From the NCBI GenBank assembly GCA_030248195.1, contig JASAND010017584.1, positions 1 to 64,000 of the forward strand: a DNA stretch of 64,000 nucleotides. Direction: 5' to 3'. Source of the stretch: Trissonchulus latispiculum. Its lineage: Eukaryota > Nematoda > Enoplea > Enoplida > Ironidae. This document shows positions 10,938-62,082 of the stretch, piece by piece. A model generated the notes under the pieces. The model was not told the DNA's origin, made no database searches, and saw only the letters and a list, made by a program, of their open reading frames with translations. The translations under genes and the position numbers were made by a program. How positions within the stretch are numbered: position 1 is the stretch's first letter; each line of letters begins with the position of its first letter.

Positions 10938-11430
10938 CTATATAAGTCCGCTCCCCCGGAGGTAGGCCAGGACTGCCTCCGGATTCCGTTTAAGGCAGGA
11001 CAGGTCAGGGGACATGCCTAGGTGCCGGATTCGGTGAACGGCGTCGGCGGGGCAATTGAGGAGCACATGGGAGAGGCTCCTCTCTGCAGTCAGGCCATAT
11101 CAGGGACGGCCATTGCTCAGGGTCAATCACATGGCGGAATTCAGACAGTAACATTGATTTTCCAGTTCGTAGCTGACTCAGGATCACCCTGTCCCTTCTG
11201 GGAAGACCTGATTCCAGATGAGGTGGAGTGGGGCCATCTTGGCGGAAGATTTCTTTTGTCCGTTGGTGGGTACAACTAGTTAGCCAGGAGTTTCTGACGA
11301 ATCTCCTGATGGTTGATTTTGCGAAGGCATAGTCGATTGGTACAGCCTCCAGTTGCATTGATGAGCCTTGTGCCGCCAGTTGATCAGCTGTTTCATTTCG
11401 GACAACTCCTTGTCTTCACTTGACCGAGGA
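10938..11430 (-). pseudogene. Non-LTR retrotransposon ORF2 C-terminus (RNase H end), copy 1
   Basis: Read on the minus strand, NETADQLAAQGS near 11360-11400 is the end of an RNase H domain (family pattern GNExADxLA). It is followed by RRDRVILSQLRTGKS and a PDC...SHVLLNCP cysteine/histidine motif, as in the C-termini of I/Jockey/R1-type elements. The frame shifts within the cysteine motif: the last part (SHVLLNCPADAV to YLRGSGLI, TAG at 10938-10940) is open in another frame. A stop also sits just before the RNase H end. The element is 5'-truncated at about 11440 and dead. Confidence 0.8.
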
Positions 11431-11719
11431 CAAAGAGAGAAATAAAAACGAAAAAGATGAAAAAATATGCACCTAATAACTTCTACGTATTTTCTAGCTA
11501 AATAAAAACTATATTAATGGAGTCTACGTACTTAGCTACCTAAATTTAATTTCCTTTCTATTGGTTTAATTTATTTTTGGGGTAATTAGGCCCCCTCGAA
11601 ACCATTAAACTTGGGAAAAAGTTAACTAACTCTCTTTTCGAGAGGCAAGTCTTCTGCTGGACTGAGGCCAGCCTAAAGTTCAGGTGAGGACTGCCTAACA
11701 TAGAGAAAGGGATGAATGG

Positions 11720-11747
11720 CCGTAGTAGTAAGAGCTTACTACTACGG
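11720..11747. repeat. 28-bp hairpin, copy 1
   Basis: Thirteen-base arms CCGTAGTAGTAAG and CTTACTACTACGG surround a 2-bp loop. It is followed by a second small stem, GTCTGGG...CCCAGAC. The same structure is at 13489-13516 in copy 2. Function unknown. Confidence 0.75.
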
Positions 11748-12705
11748 TGTCTGGGAGGCAGACAGCATCCCAGACAATGGGACTGAACTTAACACAAAGG
11801 TTGTGTAAGTCCCAAGGTAAATTAAACCTTTTTAAAAAAACCGAAATTACGAAATAGAAAACATTTTACTAAAACATTTTCGATCATATCTTTCTCAATT
11901 TCGGGAGCTAGAAAATAAAATTGACATTTTTGGAATCAGCGAAGAATTGCCTTTCGAATAAACCTAAGTCATGTTTCCATGTAAAATTTCAACAATTACG
12001 TAATTATTACCTAATTAACACTAATTAACCCTAATGAACATTAATTAACTCATATTGTTACTAATCTAACCTAACTAACATTAAAAATGGAGAATTAAAG
12101 CTAAATGACACTAAATATGACTATTTAAAATATAAGTGCCTACGCATTTTAGCTACATATTACTGCTAATTAATACTATACTAGAAACTTCTAGAAGCTT
12201 CCTATCTTTTACACATCCAGCTCCAGGCTCTTTTTGGCCTTTGGGGGCTCAGATTAATGATAATGGCGAAATATTGCCCCCAACTGACCAACTTTTTGAT
12301 AAATTTCGAACGATAAATAACGAAACTTGGGCGAATTTTATAAAATTTTGGGTTTACACGTAAACGTAACCAAAGGGACAAGCGATTAAAATGTGATCTT
12401 AATTTGCCCAAAAATTGACAGAAAATTGCGAAATTTTGGCATTACATACATACAACAGCCTATACAAAACAGGTAAGATTCCGATAGGTTAAGTTGAGCG
12501 AGAAAATTACTTTATTGCAGTTAATAATGGTTTATTATTCCCTTGTTTTCGGCCCCTCACTTTTAAATTTAATCTGAACTTTTGGCCGAAAACAAAGGAC
12601 GCTGGCCATTAGTCTTAGCAACAATTGCTTCTTATTGCTGGAAACTCCTTGTCCTGTTGTTGTTGTTTGGTAGGCGGTCGTTGTAGGTTTCCCATAAACG
12701 GCGGA

Positions 12706-13198
12706 CTATATAAGTCCGCTCCCCCGGAGGTAGGCCAGGACTGCCTCCGGATTCCGTTTAAGGCAGGACAGGTCAGGGGACATGCCTAGGTGCCGGATTC
12801 GGTGAACGGCGTGGGCGGGGCAATTGAGGAGCACATGGGAGAGGCTCCTCTCTGCAGTCAGGCCATATCAGGGACGGCCATTGCTCAGGGTCAATCACAT
12901 GGCGGAATTCAGACAGTAACATTGATTTTCCAGTTCGTAGCTGACTCAGGATCACCCTGTCCCTTCTGGGAAGACCTGATTCCAGATGAGGTGGAGTGGG
13001 GCCATCTTGGCGGAAGATTTCTTTTGTCCGTTGGTGGGTACAACTAGTTAGCCAGGAGTTTCTGACGAATCTCCTGATGGTTGATTTTGCGGAGGCATAG
13101 TCGATTGGTACAGCCTCCTGTTGCATTGATGAGCCTTGTGCCGCCAGTTGATCAGCTGTTTCATTCCGGACAACTCCTTGTCTTCACTTGACCGAGGA
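12706..13198 (-). pseudogene. Non-LTR retrotransposon ORF2 C-terminus (RNase H end), copy 2
   Basis: Same content as 10938-11430: RNase H end, QLRTGKS region and the frameshifted cysteine/histidine motif, with TAG at 12706-12708. Because both copies share the frameshift, the element was already broken before the duplication. Confidence 0.8.
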
Positions 13199-13488
13199 CA
13201 AAGAGAGAAATAAAAACGAAAAAGATGAAAAAAATATGCACCTAATAACTTCTACGTATTTTCTAGCTAAATAAAAACTATATTAATGGAGTCTACGTAC
13301 TTAGCTACCTAAATTTAATTTCCTTTCTATTGGTTTAATTTGTTTTTGGGGTAATTAGGCCCCCTCGAAACCATTAAACTTGGGAAAAAGTTAACTAACT
13401 CTCTTTTCGAGAGGCAAGTCTTCTGCTGGACTGAGGCCAGCCTAAAGTTCAGGTGAGGACTGCCTAACATAGAGAAAGGGATGAATGG

Positions 13489-13516
13489 CCGTAGTAGTAA
13501 GAGCTTACTACTACGG
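13489..13516. repeat. 28-bp hairpin, copy 2
   Basis: Identical arms and 2-bp loop as at 11720-11747. Confidence 0.75.
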
Positions 13517-13955
13517 TGTCTGGGAGGCAGACAGCATCCCAGACAATGGAACTGAACTTAACACAAAGGTTGTGTAAGTCCCAAGGTAAATTAAACCTTT
13601 TTAAAGAAACCGAAATAATACGAAATAGAAAACATTTTACTAAAACATTTTCGATCATATCTTTCTCAATTTCGGGAGCTAGAAAATAAAATTGACATTT
13701 TTGGAATCAGCGAAGAATTGCCTTTCCAATAAACCTAAGTCATGTTTCCATGTAAAATTTCAACAATTACGTAATTATTACCTAATTAACACTAATTAAC
13801 CCTAATGAACATTAATTAACTCATATTGTTACTAATCTAACCTAACTAACATTAAAAATGGAGAATTAAAGCTAAATGACACTAAATATGACTATTTAAA
13901 ATATAAGTGCCTACGCATTTTAGCTACATATTACTGCTAATTAATACTATACTAG

Positions 13956-14791
<836 letters not shown>

Positions 14792-15215
14792 ATCTGTCGT
14801 AAACGCCCGTTGTTATAAATGTCAGCGCTGTATGCTTACACGCGAGAAGCCCACCCCCCCGAGTCTTCGGCCTTAATGTTTCGAGCATCTCGCAAGTCGC
14901 AGCAAGCCTATTCTATTAGGAAGAGCTGAGTGTCTTACTCTTGGTATTATAAACTCTTGGTACCATTCATGTATTGAAATATCGAACAGCGGTTAACTTA
15001 AGGTGGTGGCATCGTTTGAGTTTTTCACCGGCGTAGACTGAAAAATTTGTAATGGCAACATTTATGTTTGACCTGTTTAAAGCATTAAGTAACCAAAAAC
15101 TTGCATATTCCCAGAAAATGTAGCTATAAAATGTAGCCCAAAAATACCTAAAAATTGGTATGTTTTGGCGTATTTTACACGAGGAAAGGCAAAAAGTTCT
15201 CAAAAATGCCAGGAT

Positions 15216-16201
15216 TTAAGGTGGTGATTCCTTTTGGGCACATATTGTTGTTTGGCGGCGTAAATCAAGATGAAATTTGATGAAACTTTCCGAAATAAGT
15301 TTTTTTAGCGTTCTAACACCCTCCGCGCAATCCCGATTCAAAAATTCGAGATTTCCGGTCAGAGTGGTTTCTCCCATTTCTGAACGTTTGACAGCTGCTA
15401 TACAGTTATGACTATATTCATTCAAAAGATCTCATTGAGCTTCACATTTTTGCTTTTTAAAGCAAGTTTCTAGCTTTTCTCTACCGTGAGATATAGCCGA
15501 TTTTCTTGTTTTGGCGTCGAAAACTTGTCATTTTTGCAGAAATCAAATTATCCAACATTTCTTGAACTACGCAGCCGTAAAATCAAACTAAGGGCGTCGA
15601 TCTGAAGGTCTCACAGGGACAAATTATCCGACGCATGATCGTCTTCCAACTGCTATCCTGTAGGCTGCTATCATAAAAAATGTAGTTTTTGCAAAAACAC
15701 GACCAATTTTTTCCAAAGATTGTGGAGCATTCACCATGCAAGTTGGAGGGCTGCTACTGAACAAATGTGTTCTGCACACATATACCCAGGGACGATTTTT
15801 TAGTTGCCCTGATTGCTGCTTTCTAGCTAAAGAAATCGCTTGACAAATTTGGAAAAAGTAGGCAAAATACAGGTTACGCACACATTTCAGCTTATTTCTC
15901 TATAACGAAGAGCGATTTCAGAATAAATAAAAATCGGCCCCAGCTATTTGATGGAGGTATCGAATGGTATAACCGATGTCTCGCGAAAAAATTTACTTGG
16001 GTCTGCAAAAATTCTGGAAAATTATACTTCTTCTAAAATGTGTTAAAAATATTTTAGAAAAGCAACATTAGTTTCGTGGCATGCATTAGAAAGAGAAAAT
16101 GTCAAGCTACATTTTGATATAAAAATGGCTTCATAACTCCAAGTAATGAATGAGTAATAATGGTGCAAACTTTATGTGACCAAAGGGAATCACCACCTTA
16201 A
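15216..16201. mobile_element. TTAA-flanked TIR element (about 0.98 kb)
   Basis: Inverted ends GGTGGTGATTCC(T/C)TTTGG start right after TTAA (15216-15219) and finish right before TTAA (16198-16201). Removing the element leaves AGGATTTAAGCTAAAA, which is the uninterrupted sequence of related poly-G repeats near 23785 and 36022, so TTAA is the target duplication. This fits piggyBac- or Kolobok-type non-autonomous elements. Part of the interior (15228-15480) resembles 37340-37620 in intron 4. No transposase ORF. Confidence 0.85.
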
Positions 16202-17430
16202 GCTAAAACTAGTCATTTTTACGAACAATTTTTTGAGAATTTGACCATTTTTGGCACAAATGTAGACCTTATTAAGGGGGAGCCCCAAAATCCCGGGGGT
16301 GGGGGGCATAGTTTCCCTGGAACTTTGGGTCTGGGGGGCATAGGTGTAATTGGGGGGGGGGGGTAACCCCCCCGCCATTTATACAACCCCTCCCTCAAAA
16401 TTTTTGGGCCCCCCCCAACTGGGGGCGGGGGGTAGTCGCGCCGCAGGCGCGAAAAATTGGCCAAAAATTGGGTATTTTTAGGGTAAATTCTGCAAAATTT
16501 TTCAAAAAAGTCCAAATATTTGGCTTAAAGTGTTTATTATTGCGAGAAATACACGTTTTTAACGATTTTATGGACTTTCTGGCTCAATATTGACCTTATT
16601 TTAGACTTAGAAACATGTTGGCAATCAAGTTTTCGAGTTTAAAACCCTTGTCTAATGTCAAAATTACTTCATAGTTGAATGTTTTTTGGCATTAGCAGTG
16701 GCTGAAAATGCGATTTTTGACATAGAAATAGAAAATTTTTTGGGGGGAGGTTTGGGGGGGGGGGGTCGTGGGGGGGTTTGGCGTTTGGGGGGGGTCTAAA
16801 AAGGGTGCCCCCCGCAAAATTCCGGGGGAGGGGGCCCCCCAACCCAAATCCCCGTTACACCTATGCTGGGGGGGGGGGGGGGGTAAATCTTGGCCGACCT
16901 CCGAAGTGTGATGGGGGGTACCCCCCCAACCCCCCCCCCCGAATTCGGACCTCAGAAATTTCGAAAAATGGCCAAAAAATGCAAAATTTTCTGTAATTTA
17001 GCCCTTTTTCATCAAAATAAGGCTTGTTCTTAACGTTTTAGGCATTTTTGCACCGTTTTAAAGCGGTTTTAGGTTAAAATTTTAGAAAAATTTCAGAAAA
17101 TTTTTTCAAAAAATGACCATTTTTCGACCAAATTTAGCTAACTTTTTGGGTCCAAAAATTGTTTGGGGGGGGGGTTCGGGGGGGGGGGGGTTGAAAAAGT
17201 TTGGGGAGGGTAAGTAAAAAAATCTGGGGGGGGGGTAAATTTGGTCAAAAATTTTGGGGGGATATATACCCCCCAACCCCGCCCCCCCCCCTAAAGGAAA
17301 CAGGAAAGGCCAATTTCGGGGGGGGGGGGATTATATTGACGTATTTTACACGTAGAAAGACAAAACGTTCTCACAAATACCATTTTTTTCGAAAAAATCT
17401 CCGTCGATGGAGGTAGAATGTTTTTAAAAA
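16202..17430. repeat. Poly-G/poly-C repeat region with GC mini-hairpins
   Basis: Alternating runs of 6-17 G or C and A/T-rich blocks, with the hairpin CGCGCC-GCA-GGCGCG at 16438-16452. Short low-complexity ORFs rich in Gly and Pro reflect homopolymers only. The left part (15100-15215, 16202-16260) is the same family as 23740-23880 and 35990-36120. No complete element boundary could be fixed. Confidence 0.6.
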
Positions 17431-17439
17431 TTTGCCTGG

Positions 17440-19245
17440 CTAAGCCCCGGATTTGAATTCCTGGCCTCCGAAACCCCCGGCACTTATGTACCTATATAGA
17501 TGGGGGGGACAAAAATTTTGCCTTGGTCCCCCCCTTATGGTTCGAAAAAATTTTTGTCTCCGATTTGGCTGAGAACTTGCCCCTAGGGTAAATCGAGGTC
17601 GCTGATTTCAAAAATCGAAACGAGAGATCGATCCGATCGATCTATCGAGCAGTAGAATCGATCGATCAAAATCGATCAAAAAAATTTTTGTCTCCGATTT
17701 TCGCGAAAAGTGGCCCCCTGCCCGCTAGGGTAATTCGGGGGTGCTGATTCCGAATCTGCAGTCGAAATTTAGATATAGCCATGGGGTGAAAAAAAACCCA
17801 CCCCATTTTTGGGGGGAAACAAAAACCCACCCGCCTCCTGGGTCATGGGTTGGAGATATGAGCTCCAAAACATAGCAGCAAGAAGCGCGACTCTTTCTAA
17901 CCTATGTATGCAAAGATCAAGTCATTTGGCTCACTCCTGCTTATTTTATGACATTTTGAAAATGACAACTACTTTTTTGGTTCAACCATCCAAAAATTTA
18001 CCAAAAGTTTGGACCGATGTAACTTTTGACTGGGTTGGGCTAGAAAAGTTTTGCAAATATCTGCAATGATGGCAACTCTTCCTCTTTGCACACAGCCAAA
18101 ATTAGACCGATCCGCTGTACCGTTAGTCTGGCACATTGCCAAACGTGGCGGGGAAAAAACCCACTTTGGGGGAAAAAAACCCACCCAAATTTTTTTGAAA
18201 ATTTTTTTAACAACTCAACACGGAAACAATTAGAGACTATAGCACGGTACTATCGAGCACGCTGCGTCATCCTATGCGGTCAGATTCGGACAATTTTGCT
18301 TACCTGGCTAGCTAGGGGCTAAAAACCTTAAAAGTGCCATTTCGCAGCTGGAGGCACCAATACCGGTACAATTGTGGATTTTAACAGCCAGTTCTACGTA
18401 AAAACCATTCTCTACACGATAGAATAATAATTAAGTTTTATCAAATTACATCATTTTTAGCATTTTTCAAAAATTGCCCTATGTTTATGTGTTAAACTTT
18501 ATGAAACCTGGCCAGTTGATGCAGCATTTTCAACGGCACATGAGATCTCAAAAAAAAGCTACTTAGATCGGGTTTTTTGGTTCATACTAACTAAAAAAGG
18601 GTTGAATTTTACACTGGAAGTGTCAGAATTGCGATAGAACAATTTTTAAGACCTGTGAGGGGTGGGTTTATTTTCCCCCATTTGGGTTTTTTTCCCCCAT
18701 TGGGTTTTTTCCCCCGCTACTTTTTGCATTATACCGCTCTAACGGTACAACTTAGAGAAATGCAAATAGGCTTAAAAGAAAGTTCTAAGTACGCCAAGTA
18801 CGATGGTATATAAAGTTCTCAGATAACCCTTATAATAAAAAAGTTCCAGCCAAAATCCGAAAATGTGGGTTTTCCCCCCATGGCTATACGAGCTGCCACA
18901 GCCCACAATCGAGTTATTGACGAATTTTTGAAAAATCGATGAAAATCAAATTTAGCGGGCGCAGGATCGATTTTCACGAAATTTCGATTGCAGATTCGGA
19001 ATCAGCACCCCTGAATTAGCCTAGGGGCAACTTTTCGCTAAAATCGGAGACAAAAAATTTTTGATCGATTTTGATCGATCGGATCGATCTCTCGTTTCGA
19101 TTTTTGAAATTAGCGACCTCGATTTACCCTAGGGGCAAGTTCTCAGCCAAATTGGAGACAAAAATTTTTTTCGAACCATAAGGGGGGACCAAGGCAAAAT
19201 TTTTGTCCCCCCCCCCATCTACATAAGTGCCGAAACCCCCTAGAA
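17440..19245. repeat. Large inverted repeat (arms about 300 bp)
   Basis: The left arm (about 17480-17775) contains TTGTCTCCGATTT, GGATCGATC-type words and CTAGGGTAA. These recur in reverse complement at about 18960-19240 (ATCGGAGACAA, GATCGATC, TTACCCTAGG) in mirrored order, ending with poly-C and ACATAAGTGCCG against CGGCACTTATGT. The interior is filled by the element at 17776-18886. Noncoding. Confidence 0.7.
17776..18886. mobile_element. TIR element with TA target duplication, nested
   Basis: The left end TAGCCATGGGGTGAAAA and right end TTTTCCCCCCATGGCTA are inverted, each flanked by TA (17774-17775, 18887-18888). This fits Tc1/mariner-type insertion at TA, inside the larger inverted repeat. 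The interior contains repeated GGGTTTTTTCCCC-type words. No transposase. Confidence 0.6.
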
Positions 19246-19970
19246 TCCATTTTCGCGGCTGGGCAGCGTCGGAATAAAAATTTTCCCACGGGGTCGGACG
19301 GAACCATGGCGGCGTTAGGGCGCCACAGCATGATGGGGAGGTCGAGCAGAGAAACGGAGCCCGGATTTGAATTCCTGGCCCCCGAAAACCCCATAGAACC
19401 CATTTCCGTGGTTGGGGAACGTCGGAATAAAAATTATCCCACGGGCTCACCTCCCAAAAAAAACGAAAACGAAAGCTTTTTTCCCGAAAACCAGCGTAGG
19501 TATATAAATTTTCGCCAAATTTTATCGACGATTTTATATAGAAAATCTTTTTGACCCCTAAGGTAAATGATTACCGTAAAACTATGGGTATCCCGCCATG
19601 AATTCGCACCTCAGGAATTTCGAAAAATGGCCAAAAAATGCAAAATTTTCTGTAATTTAGCCCTTTTTTAACAATTGTTTTTAACCTTTTAGGCGTTTTT
19701 GCACCGTTAAGGCGTAAAATTTTCTTTTTGCCCATTTTTTCAGGTGGGCAAAGCCATTATTTCGGGCAGGGCGGCCCCCCCCCCGTATCTACGCTAGTCA
19801 GTGCGTCCAGCAAAAATTTTGGCTGGGTTTTTCCCGTATTGGGTTTTCCCATCGGTTTGGTCGAAAATTTCTCAACAACCGTAAGTGCTAGAGAGACGTT
19901 TTATGGCTCATTTTGAAGCTGTTCGCAAGGCCTCATGGTATATAGTTATCGTTAGATTTTAGATTTGTCG

Positions 19971-20015
<45 letters not shown>

Positions 20016-20670
20016 AAAAAGTTACGGCCAAAATTCGAAAATTTTGGTTTTTTCCCTCCGCGCCATATATTATATTATATTATATAAATAAATTAGTTAA
20101 ATTACGTATGTTGCATATTATGTAACTATTAAGCATTATATAGTATACTATTAACTATTAAGTATTATATACCACTATATATATGAGTCGATTTCTGAGA
20201 AATTCGACTGTGTTGCCTGTACTTTCGGACAACCTTCAAATATAGACCAGCTTCGCTGAACAACCGATATTCGCTGAAACTGTCCGGACTGATGCTGGTG
20301 GCAGTTCTTCAGTAACCGTTTGTGAGCATAACTCTGCGTATATATACATATGTATATGAGCCGATTTCTGGTAGGGTCAACCATAACTTGGACAACCTTC
20401 AAAAATCCATTTGGTTCAAACTTTCAGGACTTGTAGCAACCCGACGTAAAAGTAAAACCTCCAAATATTAGAGATCAACTCCGTATATTCAACGAGTTAT
20501 AGCAAAATTCGTGATTTTGGACTCTGCCACTAACGTCGCCGTAGAACTTCACCAGTCAAAATTGTGCTCAGGCCGATAGAGAAGAGTCAGACAGTTCATA
20601 TCTTAACCATACAGGTCCCACTCATGGGGCACCTATCCCTGCCAGTTTGAGTTTTTTAGCATTCATGTTC
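19246..20670. other. No gene seen; hAT-like end remnant and microsatellite
   Basis: At about 19738-19800 the sequence resembles the right end of the hAT at 20766-21499 (TTTCAGG-TGGCAAA, poly-C, then GTATCTACGCTAGT), so it is probably a truncated relative. An (AT)n run covers 19973-20012. GTCTGGGTTTTTT-type words recur. No supported coding region. Confidence 0.45.
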
Positions 20671-20765
20671 CGCAGTTTGCGACGGTCGAACCTTAGCTTA
20701 AGCCATCAAGCTCAGTAGGCGCATTTCTACATTTTTGACCTGGCGACCTCATTATGCCTTAGTAC

Positions 20766-21499
20766 CAGTAGCGTAGATACAAAAAATTTTCAGGGGGGGG
20801 GCGGTTTGGACCGAAGTCTGGGTGGGGGGTAAAATTTATTTTTTTCGCTCAACAATTGTATGAACACTACGTACAAAATTTTTATAAGGTTCTAAGCCTA
20901 AATCTATTGTAGCCAAAAGCGACATTCTAAAACCCAAAAAGGGGGGTCTGGGGCGCCCCCCAGAAGTTGAGAAAATTTTTCAATAGTGCCATTAAAGCGC
21001 TATTGAAACATTGAATTCTTTGCATTGTATATTACGTATCAATTCCCAAACCAAGTTTTGTCGTTTAATTTGCTTTATATTTTCCACTTCTAAAGTCTCG
21101 TACGAAAACTCAGACTGGATGCTCCCATTATGAACAGGGTATATATATATTCCAAGCAGCACATATCCAGTTCCCACCATTTAAGACAATCATGTTTGTT
21201 TATGAAAGTACAAAGCTGGAAAAGCAAAGTAAAGTAAAGCAAGCCATTTAGTATATATATATAAAGTTTTAATTATATATAATATATGGTAATAATGAAG
21301 TCACGCCGCAGGCGCGAAAAATTTTCAATAAAGCATAAATGCATTAATTTTTGGGGCATTTAAATACAATTTCTTTGTGTTTATGATAAATTTAAACGCC
21401 CGCGCTTCGCGCGGGCTTAAAGTTTTTCCTCGGGCCAATTTTTTTCAGGGTGGCAAAACCATTTCGGGGGGAAGAGGCTACCCCGTATATACGCTAGTG
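20766..21499. mobile_element. hAT non-autonomous element, 734 bp
   Basis: TIRs CAGTAGCGTAGATAC and GTATATACGCTAGTG (13 of 15 matching) are flanked by the 8-bp direct repeat CTTAGTAC (20758-20765, 21500-21507). The opposite arm of the host inverted repeat reads uninterrupted through this site (about 22677-22692). An 8-bp duplication and CA(G/C)TAGCG ends are diagnostic of hAT. It carries poly-G and a CGCCGCAGGCG hairpin (21304) but no transposase. Confidence 0.9.
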
Positions 21500-21770
21500 C
21501 TTAGTACCACACAATTTTTATAAATATTCTTTATCTATATGCTACCGACGTCCATGCAAAAAATGAGCAAAATCCCTGACCCACTTTTGAAATATGGCCA
21601 TTCAAAGTTCGAAAAATCGGCGATTTTCAGCCAAAATAGCGATTATGGCAACTTCGGCCCATCGTAACCGGCTGAAGGGAACAAGTATTGGCGTAATATT
21701 TTGGGCAAATAAACTAGGTACCATTGGCAACGTTTTGGGTCAGTTTCAGCCATAGCCATCTGGGTTTTTT

Positions 21771-22523
21771 AGGCAAAAATAAGTGGGGGGGGAAGAGTGG
21801 GGGGGGGGGACGCCCCCTCCCCCACTAGTGGGGGGGAGGTCCAAAAGTGGGGGGGGAAATAAAATGGGCTAAAAATGCCAAAAATACCGTATAAAAAGCC
21901 TGTTTGTACATATACTGTTATGACTAAGCTTAAAAGTGCTCAAAAATTAAGTTTTGGCACCAAAATAGACGATTTTTTACCAAAAATTTCCGGCGAGGCC
22001 GGAAAATTTTGGAAATTTTGACCAAAAATCCTAAAAATTTGGCATTTTCTGGGAACCTTATGGTGAGTGGGGGGGAAGCCCAAAAAAGTGGGGAGGGGAA
22101 CGAGTGGGGGGAACCCAAAAAGTGGGGGGCGCCCCCCCCGCCCCCAGGGTTGGGCGAGACCGAGAACGAGACCGAGACCGGGGTACCGAGACCGAGACTG
22201 GCCAAGTCTCGGCTTTTGGGCGAGACCGAGACCGAGACTAGCAATTTTAAGCTTAAACTTAATTTCCACCAGTTTTTGAGGCTTAGGGTCAGTATTAAGG
22301 ACTTTAACACATAAATATACGGTTTTAGCACATCGTCAGTTAATTTTTGTTACATTAATTTAAAATTTTCGCTGAAATTAGATGTGTTCAAAAAATTTCC
22401 GGTCTCGGTCCGAGACCGAGACTTTTGGGTGAGCGAGACCGAGACTAGTCAAGTCTCGGCTTTTGGGCGAGACCGAGACCGAGACTCCCAACCCTGCCCG
22501 CCCCCCCAGTAAAAAAACCCCAG
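21771..22523. mobile_element. Poly-G element with CTGGG/CCCAG ends
   Basis: The left end CTGGGTTTTTTAGGC mirrors the right end TAAAAAAACCCCAG; GCCAT flanks both sides (21766-21770, 22524-22528). The body has long G runs on the left and C runs on the right with a CCGGC-GAG-GCCGG hairpin (21986). It is related to elements 23616-24000 and 35904-36247. Confidence 0.6.
22145..22496. mobile_element. hAT MITE built of GAGACCGAGAC repeats
   Basis: Ends CAGGGTTGGGCGAGAC and GAGACTCCCAACCCTG are inverted, and CCCGCCCC flanks both sides (22137-22144, 22497-22504), an 8-bp duplication. Subterminal DNA is made of GAGACC/GAGACT tandem words, plus AAGTCTCGGCTTTTGGG repeated at both sides. A related but truncated copy lies at 27953-28230. 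Noncoding; the apparent Arg/Pro-rich ORFs are repeat artefacts. Confidence 0.8.
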
Positions 22524-22778
22524 GCCATAATTGAAGTTGCCATAATCGCTATTTTGGCTGAAAATCGCCGATTTTTCGAACTTTGAATGGCCATATCTCA
22601 AAAGTGGGTCAGGGATTTTGCTCATTTTTTGCATGGACGTTGGTAGCATATAGATAAGTAATATTTATAAAAATTGTGCGGTACTAAGGCATAATGAGGT
22701 CGCCAGGTCAAAAAACGTGGAAATGCGCCTACTGAGCTTGATGGTTTAAGCTAAGGTTCGACCGTCGCAAACGCGCAG

Positions 22779-22922
22779 CGCTTTTAACCTAGTCCTCCTG
22801 GCATTTACAACCGGCTCCTCCCACATTAACGTTTTAAAACCTAGTCCTCTGTCCGCTTAAAACCTAATGTCACCCCATATTGCATTTTTGATGCTCCATC
22901 GGAGCATTTTTATTCTTGTTTT
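22779..22922. mobile_element. Half of a TGCTCC-hairpin MITE beside exon 1
   Basis: Nearly identical to the right half of the MITE at 57094-57398, including CTTAAAACCTAATGTCACC and the ATGCTCC-ATC-GGAGCAT hairpin. It ends 19 bp before the exon 1 acceptor. The left half is missing. Confidence 0.75.
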
Positions 22923-22966
22923 TATTCCACTTCTGTTTTAGTTGTACTATTTGCACATTCATGTGA

Positions 22967-62082
<39,116 letters not shown>

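Larger units (their letters stand above)
10419..12187 (-). repeat. 1.77-kb tandem duplication, copy 1
   Basis: This segment is repeated almost identically at 12188-13955 (offset 1,769-1,771 bp, a few substitutions and 1-2 bp indels). It carries a minus-strand non-LTR retrotransposon 3' end (10938-11430) and a noncoding part containing a 13-bp-arm hairpin (11720-11747). The two copies abut head-to-tail with no TG...CA ends, so they are a tandem duplication and not LTRs. Confidence 0.9.
12188..13955 (-). repeat. 1.77-kb tandem duplication, copy 2
   Basis: Second copy of the unit, differing from copy 1 by scattered single bases and small indels. The near-identity indicates a recent duplication. 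The right junction, after ACTATACTAG, returns to unique sequence. Confidence 0.9.
20671..22778. mobile_element. Inverted-repeat element hosting two nested insertions
   Basis: The left arm (20671-20765 plus 21500-21665) and right arm (22525-22778) are reverse complements over about 250 bp; shared words include GTTTGCGACGGTCG, GGCGACCTCATTATGCC, CCATGCAAAAAATGAGC and AGCGATTATGGCAAC. The left arm is interrupted by a hAT (20766-21499), the centre by a poly-G element (21771-22523) which itself contains another hAT (22145-22496). The right arm gives the empty site for the first hAT. Confidence 0.8.

Noticed and set aside
11700..11830. Spliced-leader or snRNA gene around the 28-bp hairpin
   Set aside because: No Sm-site, promoter or leader/donor arrangement could be defended; only the hairpin itself is clear.
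10419..13955. The 1.77-kb repeats as LTRs of a retrotransposon
   Set aside because: The copies abut with no internal region, have no TG...CA ends, primer site or polypurine tract, and contain a non-LTR 3' end.
16219..17416. Proline/glycine-rich ORFs
   Set aside because: They arise from poly-G and poly-C runs and are not conserved between copies of the repeat.
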